Shown here: positions 9,120-17,737 of the stretch, in pieces
Numbering within the stretch: the stretch's first letter is position 1
Layout of the letters: each line of letters begins with the position of its first letter
Assembly (NCBI GenBank): GCA_910584475.1
Contig: CAJUBD010000014.1
Location: forward strand, 21,989 to 85,988
Direction of reading: 5' to 3'
Source of the DNA: an uncultured Treponema sp.
GTDB taxonomy: Bacteria; Spirochaetota; Spirochaetia; Treponematales; Treponemataceae
DNA length: 64,000 bases
Position numbers and translations under genes: made by a program
The notes under the pieces: generated by a model
What the model was told of the DNA's origin: nothing
Seen by the model: the letters and a program-made list of their open reading frames with translations, nothing else
Database searches by the model: none

Positions 9120-9273
9120 CCTTATTTTGCGACAGCGCAGGAAACATCAGTTTCCGAGAATGTCGCAAAGGCGGTTTCGTAATGCAATGAGAAACCGCAG
9201 TAAATAAACGAGTTTTTGAAGAAAACTCGAGTTAAAGTGAACGGCGACATTTTAGCCGTTCACTTTAAACATT
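9120..9273 (-). repeat. Hairpin element, tandem unit B (154 nt)
   Basis: Same 154-nt layout as unit A. A 76-bp stretch (9198-9273) is identical to 9044-9119. Stem 3 is CGGTTTC/GAAACCG and stem 4 is TTTGCGACA/TGTCGCAAA around GGAAAC/GTTTCC, so relative to unit A both arms have changed together. It ends in ATAAGGAATG, which is also the beginning of unit A. It starts 8 nt after the pyrophosphatase stop. Confidence 0.85.
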
Positions 9274-9281
9274 TATAAGAA

Positions 9282-10943
9282 TCAGCCGCCAATCAATGCG
9301 ATTTGTTCCGTGAGCATCGGGATGAGCTGCTTCTTCCTCGAAACCACGTCGTTCAAATAATACACGCCGTCTTCCTGCTTGGGAAAAGTGAAAAGCGATT
9401 CGTACTTTTTGTCGCAGGCGAAAAACAAAAGCGAACTTAACTTCGTAATGTCGGTAACAAGAAGCGCGGCGAAAATCATCTTGCCCGCGCGGCGGTTCGC
9501 CTCCAATTCGTCGAGGAATTCTTTCTTTCTCGCGAGAATGTCGTGCGGAGAATCCACTTCGATTTGGCTTACCGTGTACGAAACCTTTCCTTCGACATAT
9601 TCTTTCAAATCCTGCGCGATGATGTCCTGCGCGCTTCTCGAACCGATGACGCTTCCCGCCGCGATGATCTCTTCGCCGAGTTTTTGAATGTCGAGATTCG
9701 TGATCGCGCTCAAATATTCGGCGGTCTCTCGGTCGATTTCCGTCGTCGTCGCCGATTTCAAAATCAGCGTGTCCGAAAGAATTCCGCAAAGCAAAATGCC
9801 CGCGATTTCCACCGGTACGGGAATTTTGTTCTCGCGGTAAAGTTCGGTTATCAAAGTGGAAGTCGAGCCGACAGGCTTGTTCAAAAACAAAATCGGCTCT
9901 TTCGTGCAAAGCGTCCCGATTCTGTGGTGGTCGATCACTTCGCGGATTTTGTAGTGCTCGTAACCGTCAATCACTTGCGTGGCTTCGTTGTGATCCACCA
10001 AAATCAATTCCACGTTCGGCTCTTTGAGCAAGTCGCTTTCGGAAATTATTCCGATTACCTTGTTCGCATCGTCCACCACGGGAAGGCAGCGGCACGGCAC
10101 AAGGCGTAAAAGTCCTTTGACCTTCGAAATGGGATCATAGCGATGCACGGCGGAAATCAAAGAATCCGCCATCGAGCAGACCGGCGTGGAATACGCTATG
10201 AGCATTGAAGTGGAAGATGTTCCGTAGGGCGAAATGATGACGCTCACGCCGTTTTTTTCGGCTTTGTCACGAAGCGTTTTTGAAAGCGTTTGCCCGCTCG
10301 TCAAAACCAAAAGGCGGATTTTCGCGTCGATGCATTGCTCCTGGATTTCCGGCCGGTTCGAAGCGATTACGACGAGCGGCTCGGTCTTGTGATGCTTAAG
10401 CCGTTCTTTGAAAGATTCGGTTTCCGAAGAGCCTATCAAAATCGTCGCCTTGAAAATCTCGTTTTCATTCTCCAAAATTATCGGCTGCGCGTTCAGCGTT
10501 TCTCTTATCAAGGCGATGTTCGTCACGACAGGAGACTTTTTTTCGGGATTCATTTGAATCAAAAGGTTTTTGGCAAAAGCGTTGTAATGCAAAAGCGACT
10601 TGTACGCTCCGTTTTCGTCCACAATCGGAATCACTTGATCCTGCGTTTTTTCCAAATTTCCCAAAACTTTCCAAAGCGAATCTTTTTCATGCGCGACTTG
10701 AAAATTGTTGTCGATGTAGAACGCCACTTTCGGAGAAATTTCTGAAATGTATTCAGGAGGCTTCACGCCGAATTTGTTAAAAACATAGTCGGTTTGCGGC
10801 GAAAGATGTCCCGCGCGCGCCGCTACATAATTGTCGTGTCCCAAAAGTTCCTTTAGCTTTTTGTACGCCGCCGCCGCCACCACGGAATCGGTGTCAGGAT
10901 TTTTGTGCCCGAAAATAAAAACAGTCTTTTCTTTTGCTTCCAT
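9282..10943 (-). CDS. ppaC: Manganese-dependent inorganic pyrophosphatase with CBS and DRTGG domains
   Basis: DHH-family (family II) pyrophosphatase of 553 aa, against about 310 aa for the bare enzyme. Catalytic motifs are at the N-terminus (GHKNPDTDSV) and after the insert (VDHNEATQ, DHHRIG, then GSTSTLITELY and SDTLILKSAT). The roughly 240-residue insert has a CBS half (DQVIPIVDENG), a DRTGG-like middle and a second CBS half (RCLPVVDDAN), the arrangement of nucleotide-regulated CBS-PPases. Function: cytoplasmic hydrolysis of pyrophosphate to phosphate, with adenine nucleotides expected to tune activity and a diadenosine polyphosphate role possible through DRTGG. It starts at the ATG preceded by AGGAAAAATAAATT. 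It appears monocistronic and is followed by the tandem hairpin units. Confidence 0.93.
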   Translation of the reverse strand: MEAKEKTVFIFGHKNPDTDSVVAAAAYKKLKELLGHDNYVAARAGHLSPQTDYVFNKFGVKPPEYISEISPKVAFYIDNNFQVAHEKDSLWKVLGNLEKTQDQVIPIVDENGAYKSLLHYNAFAKNLLIQMNPEKKSPVVTNIALIRETLNAQPIILENENEIFKATILIGSSETESFKERLKHHKTEPLVVIASNRPEIQEQCIDAKIRLLVLTSGQTLSKTLRDKAEKNGVSVIISPYGTSSTSMLIAYSTPVCSMADSLISAVHRYDPISKVKGLLRLVPCRCLPVVDDANKVIGIISESDLLKEPNVELILVDHNEATQVIDGYEHYKIREVIDHHRIGTLCTKEPILFLNKPVGSTSTLITELYRENKIPVPVEIAGILLCGILSDTLILKSATTTEIDRETAEYLSAITNLDIQKLGEEIIAAGSVIGSRSAQDIIAQDLKEYVEGKVSYTVSQIEVDSPHDILARKKEFLDELEANRRAGKMIFAALLVTDITKLSSLLFFACDKKYESLFTFPKQEDGVYYLNDVVSRKKQLIPMLTEQIALIGG

Positions 10944-10998
10944 AATTTATTTTTCCTATGCAAAAACTATAGCAAAATTTTGGCGCAAAATCAAGTGT

Positions 10999-11038
10999 AA
11001 AAATCAACATATCTCGACGCGGGCATCGAGGTATGTTG
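10999..11038 (-). terminator. Rho-independent terminator, minus strand
   Basis: On the minus strand CAACATA pairs with TATGTTG and CTCGA with TCGAG, with one C/A mismatch, closing an 8-nt loop and followed by ATTTTT. It lies downstream of the 11199-11948 gene and upstream of ppaC. Confidence 0.75.
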
Positions 11039-11128
11039 TTCTCATAAGGTATCGCAGTCGGACTTTGCACCCTTTATTACGATGCAAGCGTCAGGCTACG
11101 AAACCCTCCGCACGAATCAAGCGTCTTA
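11005..11128 (-). ncRNA. Possible structured small RNA or 3' UTR
   Basis: The 125 nt before the terminator read on the minus strand contain two related segments, each opening with GACGCTTG(C)ATTCG/ATCG-like sequence, and several complementary blocks (GCATCG with CGATAC; GGGTGC region), and they end in the terminator hairpin. No reading frame is convincing. It could be an independent small RNA or the long 3' UTR of the upstream gene. I compared it with remembered 6S, SRP, tmRNA and RNase P signatures and it fits none. Low confidence. Confidence 0.3.
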
Positions 11129-11198
11129 AAAAAAACATTTTTTCTGCGCTTGTTTCTGCTTGGAAATTATTTTAACCTGCGCTCTCGCGCATTGCGAA

Positions 11199-11948
11199 TC
11201 AAGGACGCGCTATCTCAAATCTGCTGATATAAAAAACCGTAAAATCCTCGACGCGTCCCAAAAACTGCCTGTCGATTTCGCGCATCACAAGCGGGATGCG
11301 CGGCGCCCTTATCCCGCCGAGCGCATAGACATAGTAACTCTCTCCGTATTTGAAGCAGCAAATTCCCGCCACCATCTTCTGCGCACCCACCGCCGTAATG
11401 GAATGCCATTTCAATGGAGTCGTATTTCGCTGCTCGAAGAAAAAATCGTCCGCCGCGCTTTTTATGACAAGTTCCGAACCATAATCGGAAAGCATGTCCA
11501 TCCGCAAATGCGAGGCGATTCGAATTTTCCCATTAGAATCTTCGCGCTCCACCAATTCCGTCAAAGGAAAAAGAGGCGTGGACTTGTCCTTTTTTTCGTC
11601 AGTATAAATGATTTCCTTGTAAAGTGAAATGTCGCTGAAAATGTCCACCGCCTGTTCAATCACGGACTCGTTTTTTTCCGCAGGCATCTTGTAGATGATT
11701 TCCGCGAGATAATTCGGATTGACTTCCTCAAAATCACCAATCATCTCGTCGACGAAAGGCGAAAGCTCGTTTTTAATCGAACGCCTTTTCATCTTGCCGA
11801 TGTTGCGGATTACGATTTCGCCGCGTTCGAGGCTTTCGATTTCTTCCGCGCTCCAAGTCGAATCGAAAATGCCTTCATACGACATTTCCTGCGAAAAAGC
11901 GATTCCTGCCAAAACAAAACAAAAGAAAAGAAAAAGAAATTTTTTCAT
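11199..11948 (-). CDS. Secreted protein of unknown function
   Basis: 249 aa from ATG 11948; the frame also allows GTG 11969, but MKKFLF begins a normal signal peptide (about 20 residues, hydrophobic FLFLFFCFVLAGIAFS, cleavage near SQ). The mature part is about 230 residues with alternating helices and strands, no cysteine lipobox and no recognised catalytic motif. It is expected in the periplasm or loosely on the outer membrane. A possibly related secreted protein lies at 13993. It is followed by a possible structured RNA and a terminator. I do not recognise the family. Confidence 0.75.
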   Translation of the reverse strand: MKKFLFLFFCFVLAGIAFSQEMSYEGIFDSTWSAEEIESLERGEIVIRNIGKMKRRSIKNELSPFVDEMIGDFEEVNPNYLAEIIYKMPAEKNESVIEQAVDIFSDISLYKEIIYTDEKKDKSTPLFPLTELVEREDSNGKIRIASHLRMDMLSDYGSELVIKSAADDFFFEQRNTTPLKWHSITAVGAQKMVAGICCFKYGESYYVYALGGIRAPRIPLVMREIDRQFLGRVEDFTVFYISRFEIARP

Positions 11949-12048
11949 AAAAAACTTGCGCGCGCCCACTTTGTTTTATTGAACGCCCTCTCCATTACCT
12001 ACTACTTATTACCCATTACCATTCATCGCGCCGCAGACGCGACGAAAA

Positions 12049-13680
12049 CTACGCTTCGGTCGGCGCTTCGTTTTCTATATAATAAACGAGGGCATCATAA
12101 ATTTCCTGCGTGAAATTCTTTCCGATGTCGGTCGAAAGAATTTGGAACGCCTGCTTCCGGCTCAGAGCCTTGCGGTACGGTCTGTCGGTAGTGAGCGCGT
12201 CGTATATGTCGGCGCAGGAAATTATCATCGCCTCCTCGGGATATTCGCCCTGCTTTTTCTTGTTGTAACCGCTTCCGTCCAGTGTCTCGTGGTGATAACG
12301 CACGAAATCCTTCACATCCTTAAAGTACGGATTGGCGGAAAGAATCTTGTATCCGATTTCCGTGTGGCTTTCGACGACCTTGCGTTCATCCGCATTTAAA
12401 GCCGATGGCTTGTTCAAAACATCGTCGGCGATTCCAATTTTTCCGATGTCATGGAGCTGCGCGCCGTAACGAAGCATGTGAATGCGTTCCTCGTCGTAGC
12501 CAAGCCTTTGCGCGATGCCCACGGAATACTGCGCCACGCGGTCGGAATGTCCCTCAGTATACAAGTCTTTCGCCTCGAGCGCACTTGAGAGGGATTTTAC
12601 CATGCTCATATTGCTTTCGGCGATTTTCGCGCGCAAATTGCGGTTGATTATTTCAATGGCGAAAAACGCCGCCGCGATTTCAAGCAGATACTGATGCTCA
12701 ATGCTGAACGATTCCTTGCTTTTTGAGCCGCGCGAAAGCGTGATTACGCCGAGCTTGTTCCTCTCGTTTCCAAAGGGCACGCTCACGACGGACCCCTTTA
12801 TAAAAGGCTCCGCCTCCATCATTGAGTAGGTCGGATGGGAATTCCTATCAGGAATAAAAATCGACTGCCAGTTTTTAAAGGCCTGCCCCGAAATGCCTTC
12901 TCCGTTTTGCAGTGTCGGCACTTTTTCCCTGTCCACTTTGTGGAACGCAAACGGATACAGCGTCTTTGTAACATCATCGTAATGATAGGCGACCCCGCGT
13001 TCGAACGAAATTTGCCCCTTCAAATCGTCAAAGAAGCATGTGTTTACATCCGCGGTCTTTTCGTGCCGCTGCAATATGAACGGATATTTCGCCATCGACA
13101 AAAGATTGCGCTGGCTTTTCGCGGCTATCGAGGCGGCGTACAGATTTATTTGCAGGCGCGAGTTGAGCCTCGTCAAAAACTGAATGTCGCCGGCGTTGAG
13201 GATTTCGCCTTCAGTGTCGAATCCTTTCGCGCAAATCAAAAGCCAACCCATCATTTCGAAGCCATGCACTATCGGCAAGAAATAGTGTCCTTGGTAAAGA
13301 ACCCTTATCACCTCGCCAATCATAGGATCCTCAATCTGGTAATTGGTGAACATTTTTTCCACGGGAATGACACCGCTTTCCATTGAAAGGCAGCCGATAA
13401 AAACCGAGTCGTCTGAAAAACTGGTGATTCCCTCGCGGTCAATCTCGCGGTATTCGTGGAATTCAGGTGCGTGCATAAAAAGATGCGCCGTACACGATGG
13501 AATCTTCTTTTCCACAAGCTCAATCACGGATTTAATCAAGCCGATTGTCGTGGTCCAATTGTTGATGGAGTCCATGCTGAACTCATCGTTCATGTCCGAC
13601 ATATTGAAGTCGGCATTCGGTGAGAAAAATTCATTTTCCAATGCGACCTCTTCGGTCGCCTCTTTTTTCGCTTTAGACAT
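12049..13680 (-). CDS. GAF-HD-GYP protein, probable cyclic-di-GMP phosphodiesterase
   Basis: 543 aa from ATG 13680, which has AAGGA 7 nt upstream; an upstream extension without a ribosome site is rejected. The N-terminal half is a GAF-like sensory region with two parts. The C-terminal 180 residues are an HD-GYP domain: H410-D411 in QLHDIGKIG, HTEIGYKIL, then HHE at 463 in HHETLDGSGYN, and ADIYDALTTDRPYR. The signature GYP is GYN here; metal ligands are kept, so hydrolysis of c-di-GMP to pGpG or GMP is still likely. No membrane segment is present, so it acts in the cytoplasm. It sits alone on the strand. Confidence 0.88.
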   Translation of the reverse strand: MSKAKKEATEEVALENEFFSPNADFNMSDMNDEFSMDSINNWTTTIGLIKSVIELVEKKIPSCTAHLFMHAPEFHEYREIDREGITSFSDDSVFIGCLSMESGVIPVEKMFTNYQIEDPMIGEVIRVLYQGHYFLPIVHGFEMMGWLLICAKGFDTEGEILNAGDIQFLTRLNSRLQINLYAASIAAKSQRNLLSMAKYPFILQRHEKTADVNTCFFDDLKGQISFERGVAYHYDDVTKTLYPFAFHKVDREKVPTLQNGEGISGQAFKNWQSIFIPDRNSHPTYSMMEAEPFIKGSVVSVPFGNERNKLGVITLSRGSKSKESFSIEHQYLLEIAAAFFAIEIINRNLRAKIAESNMSMVKSLSSALEAKDLYTEGHSDRVAQYSVGIAQRLGYDEERIHMLRYGAQLHDIGKIGIADDVLNKPSALNADERKVVESHTEIGYKILSANPYFKDVKDFVRYHHETLDGSGYNKKKQGEYPEEAMIISCADIYDALTTDRPYRKALSRKQAFQILSTDIGKNFTQEIYDALVYYIENEAPTEA

Positions 13681-13803
13681 AAAATCCTTTTTTATTCGCG
13701 CGACGCCCTGTCGTTTCCGTGCTTGACTCGCCAGTCGCGTGAGGAACGGTTTGAAAAATTTCCTTGCAGAGCAAGCGCATAGCACTTGACCACGGAAATC
13801 TAA

Positions 13804-13926
13804 TTCATCACAGACGGACGCGGCATCACGAGCTTTTCAGATCTTCAGGTCAAGCCCGAAGATGACATTTTTATTCACATCCATGGACGAGATTTTCAAG
13901 CCGTCTCACTGGACGATTTTTTTTGA
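13804..13926 (+). pseudogene. Possible 3' remnant of xseA (exonuclease VII large subunit)
   Basis: A 40-codon open stretch in the otherwise geneless 13681-13992 encodes a C-terminal end typical of XseA (TDGRGITSF, DLQVKPEDDIFIHI, then a TGA). A TAA interrupts the frame at 13801 and the upstream sequence continues in other frames (ALDHGNLI-like). If real, it is the decayed tail of a lost gene. The match is short and by eye only. Confidence 0.3.
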
Positions 13927-13992
13927 TTCGCTTCCTTGTATAATTATAACACACTTTTCCCAAAAAGCAAGGAAAATTTCAGAAAAAACAAT

Positions 13993-14631
13993 TTATTTTA
14001 AAACCTTGACGAATTGGGAAATCTGGGACTTGCTGAACAAAAGGAGGATTTCCCCCGAAGAAGAAAGCGCAGGAGACGCATTTTCGCTTTCGCTCGGAGA
14101 ATCTGGAATTGAAATGGCAAAGTACGGAGAGCGCCCCGAAAAGACATAGCCTGCCGTCACGAGAACTTCCGCATGTTCCACTAGCGCTTGGCGCGAAGTG
14201 CCCCATTCAATCTTCGCCTGAAAAACGCCGTATTTTTCTTGGGATTTTTTTTCTTTGCGCGAAAGTTTTTTTTCCTCAAAATCAGAAAAATATTTTTGGC
14301 AGGCCGAAGAAAGCTCAAAAGCCCCTCCATCCGAAAAGCGCAAGTTGTAGTATCGGCTTCCGTAAAAAAACTGCGCGTTCCGCCCATACACACGGATTTC
14401 GCGGATTTTGTTTCCGTCGAAAAACCTCGCTTGCGAAAAACCATTCGCCGACGAAGCGTCCTGCGCCCAAATCACGGCGAAAGAGACAAACGAGAGAGCA
14501 AGGAAAACAACGGCTTCCTTAATTTTTAATTTTCCATGATTTTGAGAAACCAAGATTTTTTTGAATTGCAAAGAGACGCGGATAACGAATAATTTTTCCA
14601 AAAAAAGCCGAAAGCAAAAAGAAGCGCGCAT
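13993..14631 (-). CDS. Secreted hypothetical protein
   Basis: Up to 212 aa. The start is uncertain: the first ATG (14631) has no ribosome site and gives an odd arginine-rich leader, while the hydrophobic stretch VVFLALSFVSFAVIWAQ looks like a signal peptide, so the real start may be a nearer TTG around 14551. The mature part has a tyrosine-rich strand segment (RNAQFFYGSRYYNLRF), a lysine-rich coil and a C-terminal segment repeating the topic of membrane-facing beta strands. The family was not recognised. It lies downstream of rpmB and could share its promoter across the hairpin at 14674-14728. Confidence 0.55.
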   Translation of the reverse strand: MRASFCFRLFLEKLFVIRVSLQFKKILVSQNHGKLKIKEAVVFLALSFVSFAVIWAQDASSANGFSQARFFDGNKIREIRVYGRNAQFFYGSRYYNLRFSDGGAFELSSACQKYFSDFEEKKLSRKEKKSQEKYGVFQAKIEWGTSRQALVEHAEVLVTAGYVFSGRSPYFAISIPDSPSESENASPALSSSGEILLLFSKSQISQFVKVLK

Positions 14632-14673
14632 GTCGCCGTCATCAAAAGAAAACTAAAACTTACCGCTAAAACT

Positions 14674-14728
14674 GCGCGGCAAGTTTGAAATCCGAATTTG
14701 TTCCGAAATTCGGATTTCAAACCCGCGC
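14674..14728 (-). repeat. Long hairpin between rpmB and the downstream gene
   Basis: GTTTGAAATCCGAATTT and its exact reverse complement form a 17-bp stem with a 6-nt loop, enclosed by GCGCGG/CCGCGC. There is no T-run directly after it, so attenuator or element hairpin fits better than a simple terminator. It may be a single-hairpin relative of the multi-hairpin elements elsewhere in the window. Confidence 0.7.
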
Positions 14729-14754
14729 GACATTTCAGCACGGATTTGATTTTT

Positions 14755-14970
14755 CTATTTTTCCGCTTCTTTCGGAACATGGACTTTTTTTACCACAAAG
14801 CCGCTTCGCAAACACTGCGTGCAAACGTTGATTCTGCGCGCACCGCCGTCGCCAAAGTCCGCCTTGACCTTGTGAAGGTTCGGAAGCCAAACATGCCTCG
14901 TATGGTGGTAAGTCTTGCTCACTCTGTTTCCGTGCTGAGAGCCTTTGCCGCAAATGTCGCACCTTCTCAT
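14755..14970 (-). CDS. rpmB: 50S ribosomal protein L28
   Basis: 71 aa, normal for bacterial L28. It opens with MRRCDICGKG, keeps the H-NRVS-TYHHTRHVWLPNL block and the second CTQC pair, giving a four-cysteine (C4, C7 and the later CxxC) zinc-binding form. It has a near-consensus promoter (15009-15037) and a GGCAGG before the ATG. It is a structural part of the large ribosomal subunit. Confidence 0.97.
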   Translation of the reverse strand: MRRCDICGKGSQHGNRVSKTYHHTRHVWLPNLHKVKADFGDGGARRINVCTQCLRSGFVVKKVHVPKEAEK

Positions 14971-15008
14971 AATATTTTACCTGCCTTTAACTCAATATAA
15001 GTTTAAAT

Positions 15009-15037
15009 ATTCTATAGAAAACCCCAAATAATGTCAA
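15009..15037 (-). promoter_or_regulatory. Promoter of rpmB
   Basis: On the minus strand TTGACA (15032-15037), a 17-nt spacer and TAGAAT (15009-15014). It is close to sigma-70 consensus and leaves a leader of about 35 nt. Confidence 0.8.
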
Positions 15038-15063
15038 GAGGTTTGCACGCGTTTTCGTAGCAT

Positions 15064-17733
15064 TTATTTTACGACGATGTTCACGAGTTTGTCAGGGACG
15101 CAAATCACTTTCACTTCGGTTTTGCCATCAATGAATTTCTTCGCGCCTTCGTTCTCCCTTGCGAGCGCGACAAGTTCCTCTTCGGAAGCGCCCGCAGCGG
15201 CTTCGAATTTGCCGCGCAATTTTCCGTTCACTTGTACGATGATGGTTTTCTTTTCGTCCACTACAAAAGCCGCGTCGAACGAAGGCCAGCTTTCATAAGC
15301 CAATGACTTTTCATTTCCCAGCCTCTGCCAAAGTTCTTCGCCCAAATGCGGCGCGTAGCAAGAAAGCATCTTCACGAAATCCGCCCACATTCCTTTTGGA
15401 ATCGACTCGAGCTTTGAAAGCGAGTTTATGAAAATCATCATCTGCGAAATCGCCGTGTTGAAATTGAGCGAGGCGGTGTCTTCGGTAACCTTTTGCACGG
15501 TTTTCGCAAAGACTTTTGCCACCGCGGCGATTTCCGCTTTGTTTTCGGCGGAGAAAATGTCAAGCTCTGACATCGGCTTTTCTGAAACCGCCCAGACTTT
15601 TTCAAGGAAGCGGTGGATGCCGACGATGCCCTGCGTGCTCCACGGCTTGCTCATAGTGAGCGGTCCCATGAACATTTCGTACATGCGAACGCTGTCCGCG
15701 CCATAACGCTTTATTTCTTCGTCGGGATTCACGACATTTTTCAGCGACTTCGACATTTTCGCGACGACCTGCGAAAGAGGCTCGCCGCTTTCCTTGTCGA
15801 CATAAACGCCGCCTTTGTCTTCCACCATATCGGCGGGAACGAGCGTCTTGTTTTTGCGCTGATAGGCAAAACTAGTTATCATTCCCTGGTTCACCAAACG
15901 CTGGAACGGCTCTTTCGTAGAGACGACTCCGCAGTCGTACAAGACTTTGTGCCAAAAACGCGCGTACAAAAGATGGAGCACGGCATGCTCCGCGCCGCCG
16001 ACATACAAGTCCACCGGCATCCAATATTTTTCTTTTTCGCGCGAACAAAATTCACTTTCGTTTTTCGGGTCAAGGTAGCGCAAATAGTACCAGCAGCTTC
16101 CCGCCCATTGCGGCATCGTGTTCGTCTCGCGTCTCGCCTTTCCGCCGCATTTCGGGCATTTGCAGTTCACCCACGAATCGATTCCCGCGAGCGGACTTTC
16201 CCCGGTTCCTGTCGGCTGGTATGTCTTCACGTCGGGCAATTCAAGCGGCAATTCTTCTTCCGGGACAGGAACAGTGCCGCATTTTTCGCAGTGTATGAGC
16301 GGAATCGGCTCGCCCCAATATCGCTGGCGGCTGAAAATCCAGTCGCGAAGTTTGTAGCTGACGGCGGCTTTTCCGATGCCTTTTTGGGAAAGCCAATCCA
16401 CAATACGCGCGATCACATCCTTTGTAGGAACGCCGCTAAAATGCTCCGAATTTATCGCGTAGCCGTCCTTTGCGGGAGTGCATTCCGAAGCGATGTCGAA
16501 AATGTCGGGATGAGCGTCTGCCAATTTTTTGTAGACATCGGGATTCTTTGAAGCCTCGCGAATCATAGCCGCGCCCGTTTTCTCATCGCCGTCTCCCAGC
16601 CTCGCCACCTCTTCTTTTGAAGCGACTACTTTTAAAATCGGCAGATTGAATTTCTTCGCAAAATCCCAGTCGCGCTCGTCGTGGGCAGGAACCGCCATAA
16701 TCGCGCCCGTTCCGTGTCCCATCAAAACATAGTCGGAAATCCAAATCGGGATCTTCGCTCCATTCACGGGATCAATGCCGTAGCTTCCTGTGAAAACGCC
16801 GGTCTTGTTTTTGTTCAAGTCGGTGCGCTCGAGGTCGGACTTTTTCGCCGCCTGTTCTATATAAGATTCGACTTCTGCCTTTTGCGCGGCGGTCGTCAGT
16901 TCTTTTACCATCTCATGTTCGGGAGAAAGAACCATGTATGTCGCGCCAAAAAGCGTGTCGGGACGAGTCGTGTAGACTTTTATGCTTTTCTTTCCAGAAG
17001 GCTTTCCGTCCGCATCCGCGATGGCAAAATCCACTTCCGCGCCTTCGGACTTTCCGATCCAGTTGCGCTGCATTATCTTCACGCTTTCAGGCCAGTCGAG
17101 CGAATCCAAATCCGTCAAAAGGCGTTCGGCATATTCGGTGATTTTCAAAACCCATTGGCGAATCGTCTTGTGCGTGACTTCCGCGCCGCAACGCTCGCAG
17201 CGACCTTCTTTCACTTCCTCGTTCGCCAATCCAGTCTTGCACGAAGGACACCAGTTTATCGGAGTGTTGCTTTCATACGCCAAGCCGCGCTTGTAGAGCT
17301 GCAAGAAAATCCATTGCGTCCATTTGTAATAGTCGCTCGTACAAGTGGAAACGCATCTGTCCCAATCGTAACTGAATCCCAAAGCCTTTATCTGCTTCGT
17401 GAAATGCTCAATGTTCGCGAAAGTCGTCTCCCGCGGATGCGTCCCGGTCTTTATCGCGTAATTCTCCGCCGGAAGCCCAAACGCGTCGTAGCCCATCGGG
17501 TGCAAGACATTGAAGCCGTTCATCCGCAGGTAGCGGCAATAGATGTCCGTGGCAGTGTATCCTTCAGGATGGCCGACATGAAGTCCCGCCGCCGAAGGAT
17601 ACGGAAACATATCCAAAACATACCGCCGCTTTTCTTTCGGAACGGACACGTCTTCAGAAGCCTTGAAAGTTTTGTTTTCTTCCCAATATTTTTGCCACTT
17701 TGGCTCGATTGACTCAAACGGATATTTAGACAT
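15064..17733 (-). CDS. leuS: Leucyl-tRNA synthetase
   Basis: Class I synthetase of 889 aa, full length. It charges tRNA-Leu with leucine using ATP in the cytoplasm. The HIGH motif is HVGH at 52-55 and the KMSKS loop is at 658-662 (KMSKSLKN). The CP1 editing domain between them is complete, with zinc-like CxxC pairs (CPSC, CERC, CEKC, CPKC). The ATG is 4 nt after the stop of the AspT-family gene, so both share a transcript and no T-box-like leader exists directly before leuS. Confidence 0.98.
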   Translation of the reverse strand: MSKYPFESIEPKWQKYWEENKTFKASEDVSVPKEKRRYVLDMFPYPSAAGLHVGHPEGYTATDIYCRYLRMNGFNVLHPMGYDAFGLPAENYAIKTGTHPRETTFANIEHFTKQIKALGFSYDWDRCVSTCTSDYYKWTQWIFLQLYKRGLAYESNTPINWCPSCKTGLANEEVKEGRCERCGAEVTHKTIRQWVLKITEYAERLLTDLDSLDWPESVKIMQRNWIGKSEGAEVDFAIADADGKPSGKKSIKVYTTRPDTLFGATYMVLSPEHEMVKELTTAAQKAEVESYIEQAAKKSDLERTDLNKNKTGVFTGSYGIDPVNGAKIPIWISDYVLMGHGTGAIMAVPAHDERDWDFAKKFNLPILKVVASKEEVARLGDGDEKTGAAMIREASKNPDVYKKLADAHPDIFDIASECTPAKDGYAINSEHFSGVPTKDVIARIVDWLSQKGIGKAAVSYKLRDWIFSRQRYWGEPIPLIHCEKCGTVPVPEEELPLELPDVKTYQPTGTGESPLAGIDSWVNCKCPKCGGKARRETNTMPQWAGSCWYYLRYLDPKNESEFCSREKEKYWMPVDLYVGGAEHAVLHLLYARFWHKVLYDCGVVSTKEPFQRLVNQGMITSFAYQRKNKTLVPADMVEDKGGVYVDKESGEPLSQVVAKMSKSLKNVVNPDEEIKRYGADSVRMYEMFMGPLTMSKPWSTQGIVGIHRFLEKVWAVSEKPMSELDIFSAENKAEIAAVAKVFAKTVQKVTEDTASLNFNTAISQMMIFINSLSKLESIPKGMWADFVKMLSCYAPHLGEELWQRLGNEKSLAYESWPSFDAAFVVDEKKTIIVQVNGKLRGKFEAAAGASEEELVALARENEGAKKFIDGKTEVKVICVPDKLVNIVVK

Positions 17734-17737
17734 TTTT

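Noticed and set aside
9265..9909. Long minus-strand reading frames overlapping ppaC, leuS, the xylosidase, serA and glmS on either strand
   Set aside because: They are frame shadows of well-supported genes: their translations are rich in Arg/Ala/Phe and show no family motif, while the real genes have catalytic motifs.
11005..11128. 6S RNA, SRP RNA or a known riboswitch upstream of ppaC
   Set aside because: The signature stretches of those RNAs are not present; only a terminator and weak internal symmetry can be shown, so it is kept as an unnamed candidate.
14526..14780. 84-codon membrane-protein frame between rpmB and the 13993 gene
   Set aside because: Its first third is the long hairpin 14674-14728 and it has no ribosome site; the hydrophobic part (FSFLLMTATCALLFAFGFFW) may be chance. 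It cannot be excluded as a shorter small protein.
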